64,000 bases of DNA from Acidobacterium sp. (GTDB lineage: Bacteria; Acidobacteriota; Terriglobia; Terriglobales; Acidobacteriaceae): the NCBI GenBank assembly GCA_003166955.1, contig PMUI01000058.1, positions 1 through 64,000 on the forward strand, in the 5' to 3' direction. Made by a program: the position numbers and the translations under genes. Positions 45,201 to 52,894 of the stretch are shown here, in pieces. Each line of letters starts with the position of its first letter. Position 1 is the first letter of the stretch. Below the pieces are notes generated by a model. It did not search any database and was not told the DNA's origin. It saw nothing but the letters and a program-made list of their open reading frames with translations.

Positions 45201-45526
45201 TTGTCGTCTCCAACTCCATCCTCATCGTCGACTTCTCCAACATCCTCCACGGCCAGGGCCTGCCGCTCCTCGAAGCCACCGTCGAAGCCTGCAAAATGCG
45301 TCTCCGCCCCATCCTCATGACCTCCATGGCCACGCTGCTCGGCATGATCCCCATGGCCCTCGGCTTTGAAGCCGGCTCCGAGCAGTACGCGCCCCTCGCC
45401 CGCGCCATCATCGGCGGTCTCGGCGTCTCCGTCGTCGCCACTATGTTTCTGGTGCCCGCCGTCTACCTGATGACCCATGCGCGTCGCGAACAGAAGCTCA
45501 GCGAGCAGCAGGGAAGTGCTGCATGA
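42260..45526 (+). CDS. RND family efflux permease (AcrB/HAE1-like)
   Basis: 1088 residues with the RND layout: helix 1, porter domain, helices 2-6, linker (GHGHGERDDAGELVDQQE), helix 7, second porter domain, helices 8-12. In helix 4 the proton-relay site reads SRLIDNGVVVLENIF, i.e. one Asp followed by Asn where AcrB has a D-D pair. The usual helix-10 lysine region was not resolved. Drug or metabolite export driven by protons; substrate unknown. Confidence 0.93.
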   Translation: MPKFALRFPYFILMLCLMVFLIGMVNLFSMPVDLFPDIDMPVVVVATFYNGMPPQQIEADITNTFERFFTLAANVDHSESRSLTGVSLIKIYFKPGTDPNAALSNVANLAMADLRRLPPGTLPPVVLGLTASTQPVCLVTLEGKGLNETQLKDLAQFQVRNQISNVQGASVPQPYGGTYRQIQVYVDPLKLEARNLSLQDVVTAVNSSNLILPAGDVRIGNKDFNIYANSQFPSAESMNQMPLKSVGNGSVLVADIGHAVDSGALQYNIVRIDGQRSVYVPVFKQGGNSNTITIVDGMKDAIKHLVDIPASLRTAVVFDQSLFVKLALKQLVNEAAIGLVLTGIMILLFLGSPRATIAVMLSVPLSALACLLMANVLGGTINTMILGGLALAFSRLIDNGVVVLENIFRYMELGEPPRIAAEKGGTEVSLAVLAATVTTSIVFLPVAALSGVSKYLFTPLALGVVLSMFASYAFAMTVVPLFCAMFLRGHGHGERDDAGELVDQQEPKPKRRFGLQPIVKKFNFHFTRMLNWYEGLVRRSLSRPGLTTAGILGGVAVLLLITFPFLGRAYFPRTDPGQFVINVRMPSGTRLEVSDQYIARVEKIIREEVRPRDLGMIVSNIGVYPDLSSIFTSNASMDTAFVQTSLKQDPSIGSYEYMHRVQERLSREMPELTTYFQAGGLIDGVINQGLPAPIDLQVSSMDINGAYSLAEQLAAKIRTFPNVSGTYIPQDVNYPGLALNIDREKASLIGLSARDVVDNVITALTSDGMVAPSYWIDPKSGNNYMVTVQYANRWIQNMSMQDFESIPLRGIRPVGYSPLEDALQASDASPDQWSGSHRAGYTPLNSVASIQLINTPTEVDHYQIRRVIDVYVATESEALGQTGKQIRNLIAHTPTDRNTRLTLRGAVVNMNQAFQDFGLGLIVAVALVYLVLMAQFTSLVDPFIILMAIPPGIAGVVLTLLVTGSTLNIMSLMGTIMMTGIVVSNSILIVDFSNILHGQGLPLLEATVEACKMRLRPILMTSMATLLGMIPMALGFEAGSEQYAPLARAIIGGLGVSVVATMFLVPAVYLMTHARREQKLSEQQGSAA

Positions 45527-46917
45527 AAAAATCCCTGGCCCTCGCCGCGATGTTCTTCTTCACCGGACTCGTCTCCGCTCAGGCCACCCTCCCCGCCGCG
45601 CCCGGTCCGAAGCTGATCTCCGCGCTCCAGGCACCTGCCGCAGCACCCGCGCAGCAAGAGCCCGCGACCCCCGACAGCTCCGCGCAGAATCTCCCGCCCC
45701 TCACCCTCGTCCAGGCCGAGCAGATGGCCATCCATAACAACCCCCGCGTCACAGTCGCCAAACTCGCCGCCCTCGCCCAGCACGAAATCACCGTTGAAGC
45801 CAGGTCCGCCGAGCTGCCCACCGCCACCGCCAACGCTACCGCCGTTCAGGCCGAAGAAGCCAGCCGCCTCTCCGCCGGATCGCTCACCGCCTCGCGCCTC
45901 CTGCAGCACGTGGGCGGCGGCGCCAACGTCAGCCAGCTTATCTACGACTTCGGCCACACCCACAACCTCGTCCTCTCCCGCAAGCTCGAAGAGAAAGCCG
46001 CCGACTCCAGCGCCCTCGCCACCACCGAAGAGATCGTCCTCGCCACCGACCAGGCCTTTTACGACGCGCTCACCGCCCAGGCCGAGCTCAACGTCGCCCG
46101 CCAAACCGTCCTCTCGCGCCAGACCACGCAGGCCCAGGTCAACCAGATGACACAGAACAAGCTCAAGTCGACCCTCGACCTCAGCTTCGCCAACGTCGAT
46201 CTCTCCCAGGGCCAGCTCCTGCAGCTTGACGCGCAGAACAACACCGACGCCGCCATGGCCGCCCTCGACGCGGTCCTCGGCCTTGACCACAGCGTCCAGT
46301 ACGCCCTCGTCGAAGATCCGGCAGCGCCGCCGCCTCCACCCACCGCCGCCGATCCGCTCATCCAGACCGCGCTGCAGCAGCGCCCCGATCTGCAATCGCT
46401 AACCTGGGACACGCAGTCGGCGCAGAAATTCGCCCGCGCCCAGTGGGACCAGCTTCTGCCCACCGTCTCCGCGGCCGGAACCGCGGGCATCATCCCCGTC
46501 CACCCCGGCACCTACTACATCACCAACTGGTGGGGCGCGATCGGCGGCAACATCAGCATCCCCATCTTCAACGGCTTCCTCTACACGTCTGAAGCCAGGG
46601 AAGCGAAATACCGCGCTCAGGCCGCCTCAGAAAATGCGCGCGACCTCCGCGACCGCATCGTGCGCGATGTGCGCACCTCCTGGCTGCAGGCCAACAACAG
46701 CTGGCAGCGCATGAACGTCACCGCCCAGCTCGTCCAGCAAGCGAACCTCGCGATGAATCTCGCTTCGACCCGCTACAAACTCGGCCTCAGCTCCATTGTC
46801 GAACTCAGCCAGGCGCAACTCCAGCAAACCAGCGCGCAGATTCAGGACACCAGCGCGCGCTACCAGTACCGCCTCGCGCTCTCAACGCTGAACTACGAAA
46901 CCGGCACAGCTCCGTAA
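45523..46917 (+). CDS. TolC family outer-membrane efflux channel
   Basis: 464 residues with signal peptide (ALAAMFFFTGLVSA). Two TolC-type halves of coiled-coil helices and strand pairs; LTLVQAEQMAIHNNPRV opens the first and an internal repeat PLIQTALQQRPDLQSL opens the second. The start overlaps the permease stop (ATGA), completing the tripartite pump operon. Confidence 0.92.
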   Translation: MKKSLALAAMFFFTGLVSAQATLPAAPGPKLISALQAPAAAPAQQEPATPDSSAQNLPPLTLVQAEQMAIHNNPRVTVAKLAALAQHEITVEARSAELPTATANATAVQAEEASRLSAGSLTASRLLQHVGGGANVSQLIYDFGHTHNLVLSRKLEEKAADSSALATTEEIVLATDQAFYDALTAQAELNVARQTVLSRQTTQAQVNQMTQNKLKSTLDLSFANVDLSQGQLLQLDAQNNTDAAMAALDAVLGLDHSVQYALVEDPAAPPPPPTAADPLIQTALQQRPDLQSLTWDTQSAQKFARAQWDQLLPTVSAAGTAGIIPVHPGTYYITNWWGAIGGNISIPIFNGFLYTSEAREAKYRAQAASENARDLRDRIVRDVRTSWLQANNSWQRMNVTAQLVQQANLAMNLASTRYKLGLSSIVELSQAQLQQTSAQIQDTSARYQYRLALSTLNYETGTAP

Positions 46918-46921
46918 AACA

Positions 46922-46949
46922 GGGATTAGAGTTTAGAGATTAGGGATTA
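46922..46949. repeat. 7-bp tandem tract, left arm of an inverted pair
   Basis: Units GGGATTA, GAGTTTA, GAGATTA, GGGATTA, 4 bp after the TolC stop. Matches 47035-47062 in inverted orientation. Confidence 0.8.
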
Positions 46950-47004
46950 GAAACGGGGCTTCGAACAACGGCGAAACAGCGCCATCTACTCCGCCGGCAA
47001 ACAA

Positions 47005-47033
47005 AAATCCCGGCGCGAAAAGCGCCGGGATTT
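47005..47033. terminator. Strong bidirectional terminator
   Basis: Perfect 12-bp stem AAATCCCGGCGC (47005-47016) / GCGCCGGGATTT (47022-47033) with a GAAAA loop and A/T-rich flanks, between the convergent TolC and YVTN-lipoprotein genes. Confidence 0.85.
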
Positions 47034-47034
47034 C

Positions 47035-47062
47035 TAAACCCTAATCCCTAAACTCTAATCCC
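47035..47062. repeat. 7-bp tandem tract, right arm of the inverted pair
   Basis: Units TAAACCC, TAATCCC, TAAACTC, TAATCCC. Reverse complement of the pattern at 46922-46949; the two arms flank the terminator. Confidence 0.8.
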
Positions 47063-47067
47063 TGTCC

Positions 47068-48552
47068 TTACGGTGCTCCCGAACCAACAGACCTGCTCTC
47101 CGTCTGATAATTCAGCGCCCCCGGCGAGGACTGCCCAGGATACTGCGCGTTCACGTGCATGTCCACGATGTTGCCTTCCATCTCCACCGTGCTGCTCACA
47201 ATATCCGTGTCCGTCCGGATGATCGTCAGGAACGGGCTGTTCTGCGCCGCCACGTACACCTTCCCGATCGGATAGTTGTAAATCGCCCCAATCGTGTGCG
47301 GATTCGCCGCCAGCGGAATCGTCTTCAGCACCGTGTAATTCGTCAGGCTCACCACCGACACGCTGCCTGGAGTCCCCGCGGCGATGTCCCCCTGGTCGGC
47401 GACATACACCCGGCTCCCGTCCTGCAGCACCGCCACTTCCACCGGATGCAGCCCCACCGCCACCGTCGCCCGCACCGTCCCGAAGGTCGCGCTGTCGTTG
47501 CCGTAAGCGTCCAGGCTGGTGTCGATGATGGTGATCGTGCCCGAGTCGTAATTCGCCGTCACCAGCAGCTGCCCGGTGCGGTAATAGTCCGCGAACACCG
47601 GCCCCGCGCCCACCGTGATCGTCGGGTGCGCCGCATCAATCGCGTTCAGCTCCGAGTTGATCACCGTCACCGTCCCGCTGCCCCGGTTCATGATGAACGT
47701 CCGCTGCGTATCCTGCGTCATGAAGCCGTAAACCGGGCATATTCCCAGCGGCAGCCGTGCGGAAATCGTATTCGTGTTCGTCTCGATCGCGTCCGCCTCG
47801 CCATTGGCCGTCACCGCCGCCGGATTGGCGCAGTCTCCCCACGCCGGCTGCGCGCCCCCACCCGAGTTCCCCTGGCTGATGGAGTAAATCCTCTCCCCAC
47901 CGCTGAACCCGGCCAGATTGATCAGCGATGGCGCCACCGGTATCTCCTGCTTCAGCGCATCCGGGATGCCCGTCATCTGCGCCACGCAGTTCGTCGTCAG
48001 GCACGTCGGTCCGTGCAGCCCGGCCTCCGTCACATACAGGTTGCCGCTGGCCAGCAGCGTATTCGTCGGCACCGATCCCGGCAGCAGCGTGCTGGTCAGC
48101 ACGTTCTTCGACTGCAGCGACGACGTCGTCGACGCCGCCGTGGTCAGCGTTCCGTCGCAGTTCGGCGAGTACACGCTCGCCCCGCCCGACTCCAGCGAAA
48201 ACGTAATCGGCCCGTTGCCGCCATTGGCCTGTGCCGCGATCGAGTCGCCCGAAAAATCCAGCAGCGTATACACCGCAGGCGTCGAGTACGTCACGCCCGC
48301 GCACGGCCCCGTCACTCCCGCCGGCAAGGGACCGAACCCCGGCTGCGACACCACCGTGATGTACGCCGTCGGAAACGCCGCCGGTCCTGTGGGATTGATC
48401 GGCGTGATCACCGGCCGGTACTGGTTTCCGCAGCCTACCGCCAGCGCCACGATCCCGCCCGCCACAGTGGCTACAACCGCCGCCACTCCCGCCCGATAAC
48501 GATGAAGGATGCTTCCGGCCCCGCGCCCCGGCCGGCCCAGATCAGATGCCAT
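47068..48552 (-). CDS. YncE-like YVTN beta-propeller lipoprotein
   Basis: 494 residues from MASDLGRPG, with a hydrophobic segment ending VALAVGCGNQ, a plausible lipobox (an ATG five codons earlier is possible). Beta-propeller blades recur through the C-terminal half (RTFIMNRGSGTVTVINSE, LLVTANYDSGTITIIDTS, SRVYVADQGDIAAG, IGKVYVAAQNSPFLTII), typical of 40-residue YVTN repeats. Probably a surface or periplasmic binding protein; partner unknown. Confidence 0.85.
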   Translation of the reverse strand: MASDLGRPGRGAGSILHRYRAGVAAVVATVAGGIVALAVGCGNQYRPVITPINPTGPAAFPTAYITVVSQPGFGPLPAGVTGPCAGVTYSTPAVYTLLDFSGDSIAAQANGGNGPITFSLESGGASVYSPNCDGTLTTAASTTSSLQSKNVLTSTLLPGSVPTNTLLASGNLYVTEAGLHGPTCLTTNCVAQMTGIPDALKQEIPVAPSLINLAGFSGGERIYSISQGNSGGGAQPAWGDCANPAAVTANGEADAIETNTNTISARLPLGICPVYGFMTQDTQRTFIMNRGSGTVTVINSELNAIDAAHPTITVGAGPVFADYYRTGQLLVTANYDSGTITIIDTSLDAYGNDSATFGTVRATVAVGLHPVEVAVLQDGSRVYVADQGDIAAGTPGSVSVVSLTNYTVLKTIPLAANPHTIGAIYNYPIGKVYVAAQNSPFLTIIRTDTDIVSSTVEMEGNIVDMHVNAQYPGQSSPGALNYQTESRSVGSGAP

Positions 48553-48739
48553 ACTACGCAATCGCAAGTACCTGACTCCTCAGCCCGCCCACACCTGCAT
48601 GCGCGGGTTCAACTCCATTGCTGATAGAAAAGATGATTGTACTGTACACGCCGCTCGCCGGAATCGCGAACAGCAACGCGAAGCATCAGCCCAGGAAGAA
48701 AAACCCAAACATCAGGCCCCGTCACACCAGCCACCCGAT

Positions 48740-49666
48740 ATGAACCAGCCCGAACCATCCATCGTGAGCAACCCCGCCGACGACCCTCGACCCCACCAGT
48801 CCTCGCTGCGCTGGCAGTCGCAGGCCGTCCTCCTCGCCTTCGTGCCCGTCACCGCGGTCTGGGTCACCATGGAAGCCGGCCAACTCTGGTACGCGCACAA
48901 CGCCGCCCTCTTCCCTGGAGCCATCATCGCCGTCGCGCTCGCCGCCCTGGTCCTTATCACCCGCGCCGCCACTCCGGGAGCCGCGCTCACCGGCGCCGTC
49001 TTCACCGCCGCGCTCTGGCTGCAAACGCCCGGCCTCCACACCGCCCTCTGGCCTCTGCTCGCGCTCCTCGTCCTCACCTTCTCCGCCACCCGCTTCGGCC
49101 GCCATCGCAAAGAAGCGCTCGGCACCGCGGAAGCTCGCCGCGGACGCACCGCCTCCCAGGTCGCCGCCAATCTTGGAGTCGCCGCCCTTGCCGGCATCCC
49201 GCTTTCCGCAGCCCACGTCTTCTCGCCCGTCGCCTTCGGAGGCCGCGCCGCCATGGTCGCCATGCTCGCAGCCATGGCCGAAGCCACTGCCGACACCGTC
49301 TCCTCCGAACTCGGTCAGGTCCTCGGCGGCATCCCGCGCATGATCACCAATCTCCGCCGCGTCCCCGCCGGAACCGATGGCGCAATCTCGCTCGCCGGAA
49401 CCCTCTGCGGGTCTCTCGCCGCCGCCATCCTCGTCCTCGTCGGATACGTCGCGCTACGCCACGCTGGCGAGATCGGCCTAGCCGGGCTCGGGTTCTCGGG
49501 CCTCGACGCCGTCCTGGCGCTGGCCGCCGGCATCGCCGGCACCTTCATCGACAGCCTCCTCGGAGCCATCCCCGAAAGAAAAGGCTGGCTCAACAACGAC
49601 GCCGTCAATGCGCTTTCAACATTGGCGGCGGCTTTGTTAGCCGCCTGGCTGACTCGGTGGCTCTGA
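48740..49666 (+). CDS. DUF92 family integral membrane protein
   Basis: 308 residues from MNQPEPSIV with about seven membrane helices. Family marks include AEATADTVSSELGQVLG and GTDGAISLAGTLCG, with GIAGTFIDSLLGAIPERKGWLNNDAVNAL at the end. DUF92 relatives in plants and cyanobacteria (VTE6-like) phosphorylate phytyl phosphate; whether that applies here is unknown. The reading frame is open 5' of the ATG but no start is better. Confidence 0.85.
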   Translation: MNQPEPSIVSNPADDPRPHQSSLRWQSQAVLLAFVPVTAVWVTMEAGQLWYAHNAALFPGAIIAVALAALVLITRAATPGAALTGAVFTAALWLQTPGLHTALWPLLALLVLTFSATRFGRHRKEALGTAEARRGRTASQVAANLGVAALAGIPLSAAHVFSPVAFGGRAAMVAMLAAMAEATADTVSSELGQVLGGIPRMITNLRRVPAGTDGAISLAGTLCGSLAAAILVLVGYVALRHAGEIGLAGLGFSGLDAVLALAAGIAGTFIDSLLGAIPERKGWLNNDAVNALSTLAAALLAAWLTRWL

Positions 49667-49917
49667 AGGTGTGGTTTCGCGTTTCGTACGCCTCGTGCGA
49701 GTTTTTTGCGGGGGTACAGATTACAGATTCTTTGTTTTGAAGCGGCTGGCGATGTTGACAGACTCGACAACAATTGGCGAACTCAGGCAAGCGCGGTACC
49801 AAGGTCATGAATCGGCGCGACTGCCGAGCGATTCGCGAACGAGTGTTCGGCGAAGCAGGATTCAGCGAAAAGTCGGTTGGCGAAAGATGCGCGAGGGCGC
49901 TTCGCCCCCTGGGGGTT

Positions 49918-50017
49918 AACCTTTTGATCAGATGATTGATTTCGGGCGATTTGCGGATCTGGCACTCAGGCCCTTTTGCCTCAGGTGATTCGCGGGAGAT
50001 CACTTGCGACGAGCCCC
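49918..50017 (+). repeat. Copy 1 of a ~100-bp direct repeat
   Basis: Begins AACCTTTTG, contains CTCAGGCCCTTTTGCCTCAGG and ends GATCACTTGCGACGAGCCCC. The same landmarks in the same order occur 190 bp downstream; the middle is diverged. CTCAGG itself occurs twice inside the unit. Confidence 0.75.
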
Positions 50018-50025
50018 TTAAAGCA

Positions 50026-50053
50026 GCCAATAGGCAACAGGGAGCAGGAAACA
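50026..50053 (+). repeat. 7-bp tract following repeat copy 1
   Basis: Units GCCAATA, GGCAACA, GGGAGCA, GGAAACA, starting 8 bp after the direct repeat. Confidence 0.6.
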
Positions 50054-50107
50054 GTTGCGAATCGCCGTTATGCTGCCCCGTTATCCCCCGGGTTCCCTGG
50101 GTAGTCA

Positions 50108-50206
50108 ACCTTTTGGCTCCTTGATTGATACGGCACAACTTACGATTTCCTCTCTCAGGCCCATTTGACTCAGGTGATGGAAATGAGATCACTTGCAACG
50201 AGCCCC
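50108..50206 (+). repeat. Copy 2 of the ~100-bp direct repeat
   Basis: Begins AACCTTTTGG, contains CTCAGGCCCATTTGACTCAGG and ends GATCACTTGCAACGAGCCCC. Length 99 bp against 100 bp in copy 1. Confidence 0.75.
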
Positions 50207-50211
50207 GTCGG

Positions 50212-50267
50212 GGAGCCGGAAGCGGGATGAGGGAAGCGGGTAACTGGAAGCTGGCTCCGGGTTGGGT
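50212..50267 (+). repeat. 7-bp tract following repeat copy 2
   Basis: Eight units in register: GGAGCCG, GAAGCGG, GATGAGG, GAAGCGG, GTAACTG, GAAGCTG, GCTCCGG, GTTGGGT, starting 5 bp after the direct repeat. Confidence 0.6.
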
Positions 50268-50543
50268 GTAAGTCGGCATCGCACAACGAGAAATGTAGCC
50301 TAAGTGGCGATCGTTTTTGAGTTATATATCCCTACTATTAGAATATCAGATTGAGTTATTAAACCTGCCAAATTTGTTTGGGTTTTGGGGCGGGGAAGGG
50401 TCGTGGAATGAGGGAGAACACTTTCGTACCGTGCGCGGAAAGCTTGACAAGTTTCCACACACGTGGGGACGTGCCAGCGAATCGGACTTTGGTGCCGGGT
50501 CGAAAGGTGAGAAAATTTGGGACCAGCGAGGTGCGTGGCAACA

Positions 50544-51527
50544 ATGAGCGACATTGGCCTCCAAAACAGGCCTGATAATAGCGGGGAACTACCGCTGCCC
50601 GATAAATGCGATGTTTCCAGTGTGACGAGGTTAATCGATTACCGGAATAAGCGCGCCGAGTGGTTAAGGTGGTATTCGTTTCGCAAAGACGACCCGAACA
50701 GCATCGAGGGACAGATAATCGTCATGACGTTCCTTGACCTGAGCTATCGGGTTCTGGCCAGGGCTCGCGGAGACATGGCCCTTGGTCCGAATATCGCTGC
50801 CAGAAGCGGTATTCTCGCCCACATGCTCGATCAAGGTTACATCGCGAACCAGATCCTTGCGATCAGGAGACTGCTGGATAAGGGCAAAGACGTCTTCTCG
50901 GTGCGCAGGCTGCTCGACGATATTGAGGCCAGCCGGGACGTGATCACTCGTGAGAATTATGTCGCTTACGACGGCAAACCCTACGACCCTGAGGGGTGGA
51001 GGTCCTTGCCGCCAAGTCCACTAGGGCAGATATGGGGCATCGAAGCGCCGGAGTTTTTCGAGTTTTTTCGCTCCAGCATACGTCACGAGATGTTCGACAA
51101 GCTCTCGGGCGTCAAGCCGTCTGAGCGCCATCGCGAGGATCGAATCCGGGAACAGGTATTCGCTAAGCTGCGATCCTGGCTCACGGCGGCTAAACCGGGC
51201 AAGCTGATGACGCTTAGTAATAAATTCTTCGCGCATGCCGCAAGCATGGCCTCGCGCCAGTCGTTGACCTACTCCGGAGTTTTACTAAAAGATATTGAAT
51301 CGGCTCACAGGGCGATCATTAGTGTCGAGCGCGCAATAACGGACGACATCCTCTTCATTGGCGTCGCCAGGGATGTCGTGGCAATGACGCCACTCGGCTT
51401 TTTTAAGGGCTTGGATGCTGTTTATGCTCCTTCTGAGGCTGTGGAGGAAATGCAATCTCAGTGGGATGAGCTCGAGCGTGAGCGGAACAAGTGGAAGGAC
51501 GCCTACGAGACCGAGCTCTATGCATAG
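50544..51527 (+). CDS. HEPN/AbiU2-like protein, first gene of a putative two-gene nuclease module
   Basis: 327 residues, all-helical. Start MSDIGLQNR at 50544 is preferred to a position nine codons earlier. Visible segments are ILAIRRLLDKGKDVFSVRRLLDDI (about 112-135), REN-YVAYDGKPYDPEG and, near residue 230, LSNKFFAHAAS, which resembles the R/N-K-x-x-A-H motif of HEPN domains; the first Arg of the usual R-x4-6-H motif is replaced. The C-terminus is a coiled coil. I recall related uncharacterised proteins sharing the VAYDG motif. Its 3' end overlaps the PIN-like gene by 8 bp, so the two are translated together. HEPN proteins are often RNases in defence or toxin systems. The assignment is by motif only. 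Confidence 0.6.
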   Translation: MSDIGLQNRPDNSGELPLPDKCDVSSVTRLIDYRNKRAEWLRWYSFRKDDPNSIEGQIIVMTFLDLSYRVLARARGDMALGPNIAARSGILAHMLDQGYIANQILAIRRLLDKGKDVFSVRRLLDDIEASRDVITRENYVAYDGKPYDPEGWRSLPPSPLGQIWGIEAPEFFEFFRSSIRHEMFDKLSGVKPSERHREDRIREQVFAKLRSWLTAAKPGKLMTLSNKFFAHAASMASRQSLTYSGVLLKDIESAHRAIISVERAITDDILFIGVARDVVAMTPLGFFKGLDAVYAPSEAVEEMQSQWDELERERNKWKDAYETELYA

Positions 51528-52383
51528 CGTCGCGCCAGTGAAAGTGCTTGTCGACAACGGCATTGCGAGCTCTGCCAATTTTCTGGTTCCTGCCCAGAAA
51601 CTACAGGAAGTCAGGTGGGGTGATCGGGTTAAGCAGCTCCCAATCGCCGGCTTTGCGCGGAAAGAAATTACCCTCGATGCCGAACAGCAGGTCGAAATGG
51701 ATGCACTTTTTACTGTCGGAAGGCTCGCGCGGAGTGGGCGCATCTCGCTGTTCACGTATGGTGAGTTATCTGCCGAGCTGTGGAGGGGTTCTCCTCGCAG
51801 AGAACCATTGGTGAACGCATTCGGTGGGTATCGTGTCAACCAATGTCCACCAGCAATAGAAAGGACGAAATTTCGAGGGACGATCGGATTTGACGAATGG
51901 ATGTCGAAGGGGGGCAAGAAGGACAGGAAGCGGGGCCGTGAACCAAGCGATTTTGGGCAAATCCCGTTCTTCGATTGGCTCGCCTCCCTTCGAGCCGCTG
52001 AGATCGACGCGCTGATCGGCATTGCTGCGAATCTGAGGTTGACCAAATTCGAGGTGGACAGTCTGCGAGATCTGGGCTGGTTCCAGATGCTCGCAAAGGC
52101 GCGTCCGAGTCAGGAAAACTTGCCGGATTGCTTTCATATCTGGACGGCGCGACGGAATGGGATTTCGGTGTTTCTGACTCTCGAGAAAACTCTTCCCACG
52201 GCGATCAGGCAGATCCTAAGCCGTCGGGAGAAGACTCTGGATATCGACGTTGCCGTCTTGAGGCCCGGCGGCCTCCTTCAGCTTTTGGGTGTGCAAGAGC
52301 GCGACCCGGTTCCTCTTCAGCCCGGGCGTTTCTACACTGTTGCTGAGGTCTTCGCGATCAACAGCAGGCTAGGCCGGATGTAG
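51520..52383 (+). CDS. PIN-like domain protein, second gene of the module
   Basis: 287 residues from MHSVAPVKVLVDNG. The N-terminus KVLVDNGIASSANF and the late DCFHIWTARRNGISVFLTLEKTL match the beginning and end of a PIN nuclease fold (first Asp; then D-x-x-H, G-x-x-x-F-L-T-x-D/E). Other acidic residues (YGELSAEL, AEIDALIG) could complete the active site. The middle insert with KKDRKRGRE is basic. Start overlaps the HEPN-like stop by 8 bp. Expected to cut RNA; target unknown. Confidence 0.6.
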   Translation: MHSVAPVKVLVDNGIASSANFLVPAQKLQEVRWGDRVKQLPIAGFARKEITLDAEQQVEMDALFTVGRLARSGRISLFTYGELSAELWRGSPRREPLVNAFGGYRVNQCPPAIERTKFRGTIGFDEWMSKGGKKDRKRGREPSDFGQIPFFDWLASLRAAEIDALIGIAANLRLTKFEVDSLRDLGWFQMLAKARPSQENLPDCFHIWTARRNGISVFLTLEKTLPTAIRQILSRREKTLDIDVAVLRPGGLLQLLGVQERDPVPLQPGRFYTVAEVFAINSRLGRM

Positions 52384-52450
52384 GCCTTCCCGTGGCTTCC
52401 GAATCCTACGCTTCTGGCGTACAGTCGAGCTGGCGGGCGGAGGAGATAGG

Positions 52451-52774
52451 ATGACGAAACGGAAGGTGTTCGACGAGATGATGGAAGGGGTTCGGGCGAT
52501 GGGGGCGCATGGGGAGGGAAAGATTACGCTGCGCAGCTTCCGCCACGAACCGGCTCCGCTGCCTGCGCTCGACTCGGCGTTCATTCGGGAGACGCGGGAG
52601 CAGTTGGGCTGTTCGCGGGCGGTTTTTGCGCGCCGGCTGCGCATCAACGAGCGCACGCTGGAGAAGTGGGAGCAGGGGCGGGCGAAACCGAATCCGCAGG
52701 CAGTTGCGCTGTTGCTGCTGGTTCGGTCTTACCCGGACACGCTGCAGCGGTTGGAGAAGGTTGTGAGGCCCTGA
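52451..52774 (+). CDS. NadS/HigA-type helix-turn-helix antitoxin-like protein (no partner toxin)
   Basis: 107 residues, with a perfect ribosome site (GGAGGAGATAGG) before the ATG. N-terminal part FDEMMEGVRAMGAHGEGK, then the HTH (FIRETREQLGCSRAVFARRLRINERTLEKWEQG, split as two helices), characteristic of NadS proteins. These normally follow a RelE/HigB-type toxin gene; only 67 bp separate this gene from the PIN-like gene and no toxin is present, unless the upstream pair plays that part. Confidence 0.78.
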   Translation: MTKRKVFDEMMEGVRAMGAHGEGKITLRSFRHEPAPLPALDSAFIRETREQLGCSRAVFARRLRINERTLEKWEQGRAKPNPQAVALLLLVRSYPDTLQRLEKVVRP

Positions 52775-52804
52775 TTCGAGTGAGAACCGGCAGACGAAAT
52801 GCAG

Positions 52805-52883
52805 GTCCATTCGACTCGCGTCTGAATTGATTGTTGCGCCCAAAAGCGGGCGCAACGTATTTGGCGGCTTCGCTCAGGATGAC
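52805..52883. repeat. Dispersed intergenic repeat, copy 1
   Basis: Outer landmarks GTCCATTCGACTC-GCG (52805-52820) and GGCGGC-TTCGCTCAGGATGAC (52863-52883) also occur at 53168-53241. Its centre contains a 9-bp hairpin. Confidence 0.65.
52833..52856. terminator. Hairpin after the NadS-like gene
   Basis: GTTGCGCCC (52833-52841), loop AAAAGC, GGGCGCAAC (52848-52856). Perfect 9-bp stem with no T run, so it may be a terminator or simply part of the dispersed repeat. Confidence 0.45.
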
Positions 52884-52894
52884 GGAGTATCTTC

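Larger units (their letters stand above)
49667..50543. other. 877-bp gene-free spacer with duplicated repeats
   Basis: No credible gene on either strand. It contains two ~100-bp direct repeats (49918-50017, 50108-50206), each followed by a 7-bp-periodic tract, then an A/T-rich stretch around 50310-50350 that may hold the promoter of the HEPN-like gene, and a TTGACA at 50443. Composition is clearly lower in GC than the preceding genes. Confidence 0.7.

Noticed and set aside
44018-45478. Long minus-strand frame opposite the RND permease
   Set aside because: Shadow of the permease codons; low-complexity Asp/Gly/Val sequence without domain motifs.
47155-48624. Plus-strand frame of nearly 500 codons opposite the YVTN lipoprotein
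   Set aside because: Arg/His-rich with no domain; the minus-strand gene has a lipobox and propeller repeats.
49918-50267. Possible CRISPR array
   Set aside because: Only two diverged ~100-bp copies 190 bp apart, no short identical repeats with regular spacers, no cas genes.
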